64,000 nt of DNA. Source: Salipiger mucosus DSM 16094. Lineage in GTDB: Bacteria; Pseudomonadota; Alphaproteobacteria; Rhodobacterales; Rhodobacteraceae. Each line of letters opens with the position of its first letter. The stretch's first letter is position 1. The notes beneath the pieces are model-generated. The model was not told the origin of the DNA and ran no database searches. It saw only the letters and a list, made by a program, of their open reading frames with translations. Both the position numbers and the translations under genes were made by a program. The stretch spans positions 909,490 to 973,489 of the forward strand of contig NZ_KE557273.1 in NCBI RefSeq assembly GCF_000442255.1. The letters are read 5' to 3'. This document shows positions 63,034 to 64,000 of the stretch, piece after piece.

Positions 63034-64000
63034 GCGGTGGTTTCCGTTCTGGCGTTCAGGTGCCCGCGCATCGCCTCGCCGGCGCGCAGGGCGATGGCCT
63101 GAAGCGTGGGGGTCGGATTGACGGGGGCGGCGGTGACGAAGGTCGAGGCGTCGACGATCGACAGCCCCGGCACGCCGTGGACGCGCCCGAAGGCATCGGT
63201 GACCGAGGTCTCGGCATCCCGCCCCATGCGCGCCGTGCCCATGAGGTGAAAGCCCGCGTTGCGCGACAGCGGGTTGACCCGCAGCGCGCCCGCGCCGGCC
63301 TCGCGCAGCGCCTCCGAGGCGCGCTTGATGCCGAAGTCGAGCAGTCGGCGCGAGTTCTCGCCGACGCGGTAGATCATGCGCGGCACCGCCAGCCCGTGCG
63401 CGTCGCGGCGCGTGGGGTGCAGGGCGATGCGGTTGCGATCCTCGGCAATGTCGTCGCAGGTCACCGTCAGCGACAGGCTGCGCCCGAAGCTCGCGGCAAA
63501 GCTTTCGGCATGGGCCTTGCCCCAGGGCAGGGCCAGGCCGTAGCCGCCAAGCGCCGTGGTCAGCGGCCCCTGTCCGCGCAGCGCCTGCATCTGGAAGCCG
63601 CGGGTGAAGCCGCGCGCGATGTCGGTCTCGTAGAACTGCTGGCTGACCAGCGCGGCGGCAAAGGCGCCCCGGTAGCTCTGGATGTTGTCGGCAAACAGGC
63701 CCGTGACGATGGCGGTGGGGTGCATCATCAGCCCCCGCCCGAAAAGCGGCGGCGCCTCGACGCCCTCCATCAGCCGCGCGGTGCCAAGCGCATTGCCCGC
63801 CAGCACGACCTCGGCCGCGTCGATCTCCTGTGCGCCCTGCGCGTCGGTGTAGCGCAGGCCGGTCACGCGCCCGCCGGTCCGTTTCAGCCCGGTCGCGACC
63901 GCGCCGGACCGGACCTCGACCCCGCGCGCCTGCGCGGCGGCGAGGTAGGCGATGTCGGCGCTTGCCCGCGCGTGGCGCGGGCAGCCCACGCCGCAGGGCC
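63030..64000 (-). CDS. GMC-family oxidoreductase (5' part outside window)
   Basis: The C-terminal 320 or so residues of a flavin-dependent alcohol dehydrogenase; the frame runs off the window edge (reads PCGVGCPRHARASADIAYL). The GMC C-terminal hallmark FHLMGTARMG, VDASTFVTAAPVNPTPTLQAIALRAGE and central AEVVLAGNALGTARLM are present. Catalytic His is in NAGFHLMG. Substrate unknown. Coupled to a small subunit and EamA transporter. Confidence 0.9.
   Translation of the reverse strand, partial: PCGVGCPRHARASADIAYLAAAQARGVEVRSGAVATGLKRTGGRVTGLRYTDAQGAQEIDAAEVVLAGNALGTARLMEGVEAPPLFGRGLMMHPTAIVTGLFADNIQSYRGAFAAALVSQQFYETDIARGFTRGFQMQALRGQGPLTTALGGYGLALPWGKAHAESFAASFGRSLSLTVTCDDIAEDRNRIALHPTRRDAHGLAVPRMIYRVGENSRRLLDFGIKRASEALREAGAGALRVNPLSRNAGFHLMGTARMGRDAETSVTDAFGRVHGVPGLSIVDASTFVTAAPVNPTPTLQAIALRAGEAMRGHLNARTETTA

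Overview
The window is high-GC chromosomal DNA, about two thirds G+C. It most likely comes from a marine Rhodobacterales (roseobacter-group) alphaproteobacterium. I infer this from gene content: a Pcm-like methyltransferase followed by TolC and a PopZ-like protein, a conserved small protein next to efp, MeaB, a Rhodobacter-type PmtA-like methyltransferase, DUF3572 beside a PleD-like cyclase, three TRAP transporter genes and serine-glyoxylate aminotransferase. Base composition is even except in the first 5.2 kb, where AT-rich intergenic pockets mark foreign DNA.

Bases 1-5.3 kb are the end of a prophage or phage-derived island. It holds the C-terminal part of a tape-measure protein, a small tail-linked gene, a zinc-ribbon protein, two divergent Arc-type repressors around a palindrome, a run of overlapping small genes and a tyrosine integrase. 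The integrase lies 68 bp from the 3' end of a tRNA-Cys gene, the probable integration target. The other end of the element is outside the window.

Bases 5.5-38 kb are mainly housekeeping. They encode DUF883 and holin-like membrane proteins, Pcm, TolC, a PopZ-like protein, EF-P, a fructosamine kinase/YgfZ pair, an MsbA-like exporter coupled to a CX5R phosphatase, an aminotransferase pair, LolC/E-LolD, HrpB, MeaB, ribosomal protein L28, a DUF2946/PCu(A)C copper pair, a sirtuin, a low-molecular-weight phosphatase, LepA, acylphosphatase, and a HisD paralogue facing a LysR regulator.

Bases 38-46.3 kb are rich in signalling. An EF-hand protein precedes an ECF sigma, membrane anti-sigma and periplasmic metal-sensor set. 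Next come a PleD-like diguanylate cyclase with worn receiver domains, DUF3572, a HAD phosphatase broken by a one-base frameshift, and an H-NOX-like protein without a recognisable heme ligand fused translationally to a GGDEF cyclase. A tRNA-Gln closes the block.

Bases 46.7-64 kb are catabolic and metal-related. An acyl-CoA synthetase is followed by a compact copper regulon (copZ-like chaperone, CopA, CueR) with two CueR-type promoters. A nine-gene minus-strand cluster follows: MarR, TRAP transporter, SDR, enoyl-CoA hydratase, feruloyl-CoA-synthase-like ligase, amidohydrolase and acyl-CoA dehydrogenase. It looks like an uptake and CoA-dependent side-chain-shortening pathway for aryl-propenoic acids. 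The window ends in an EamA transporter, a small GMC partner subunit and a partial GMC oxidoreductase.
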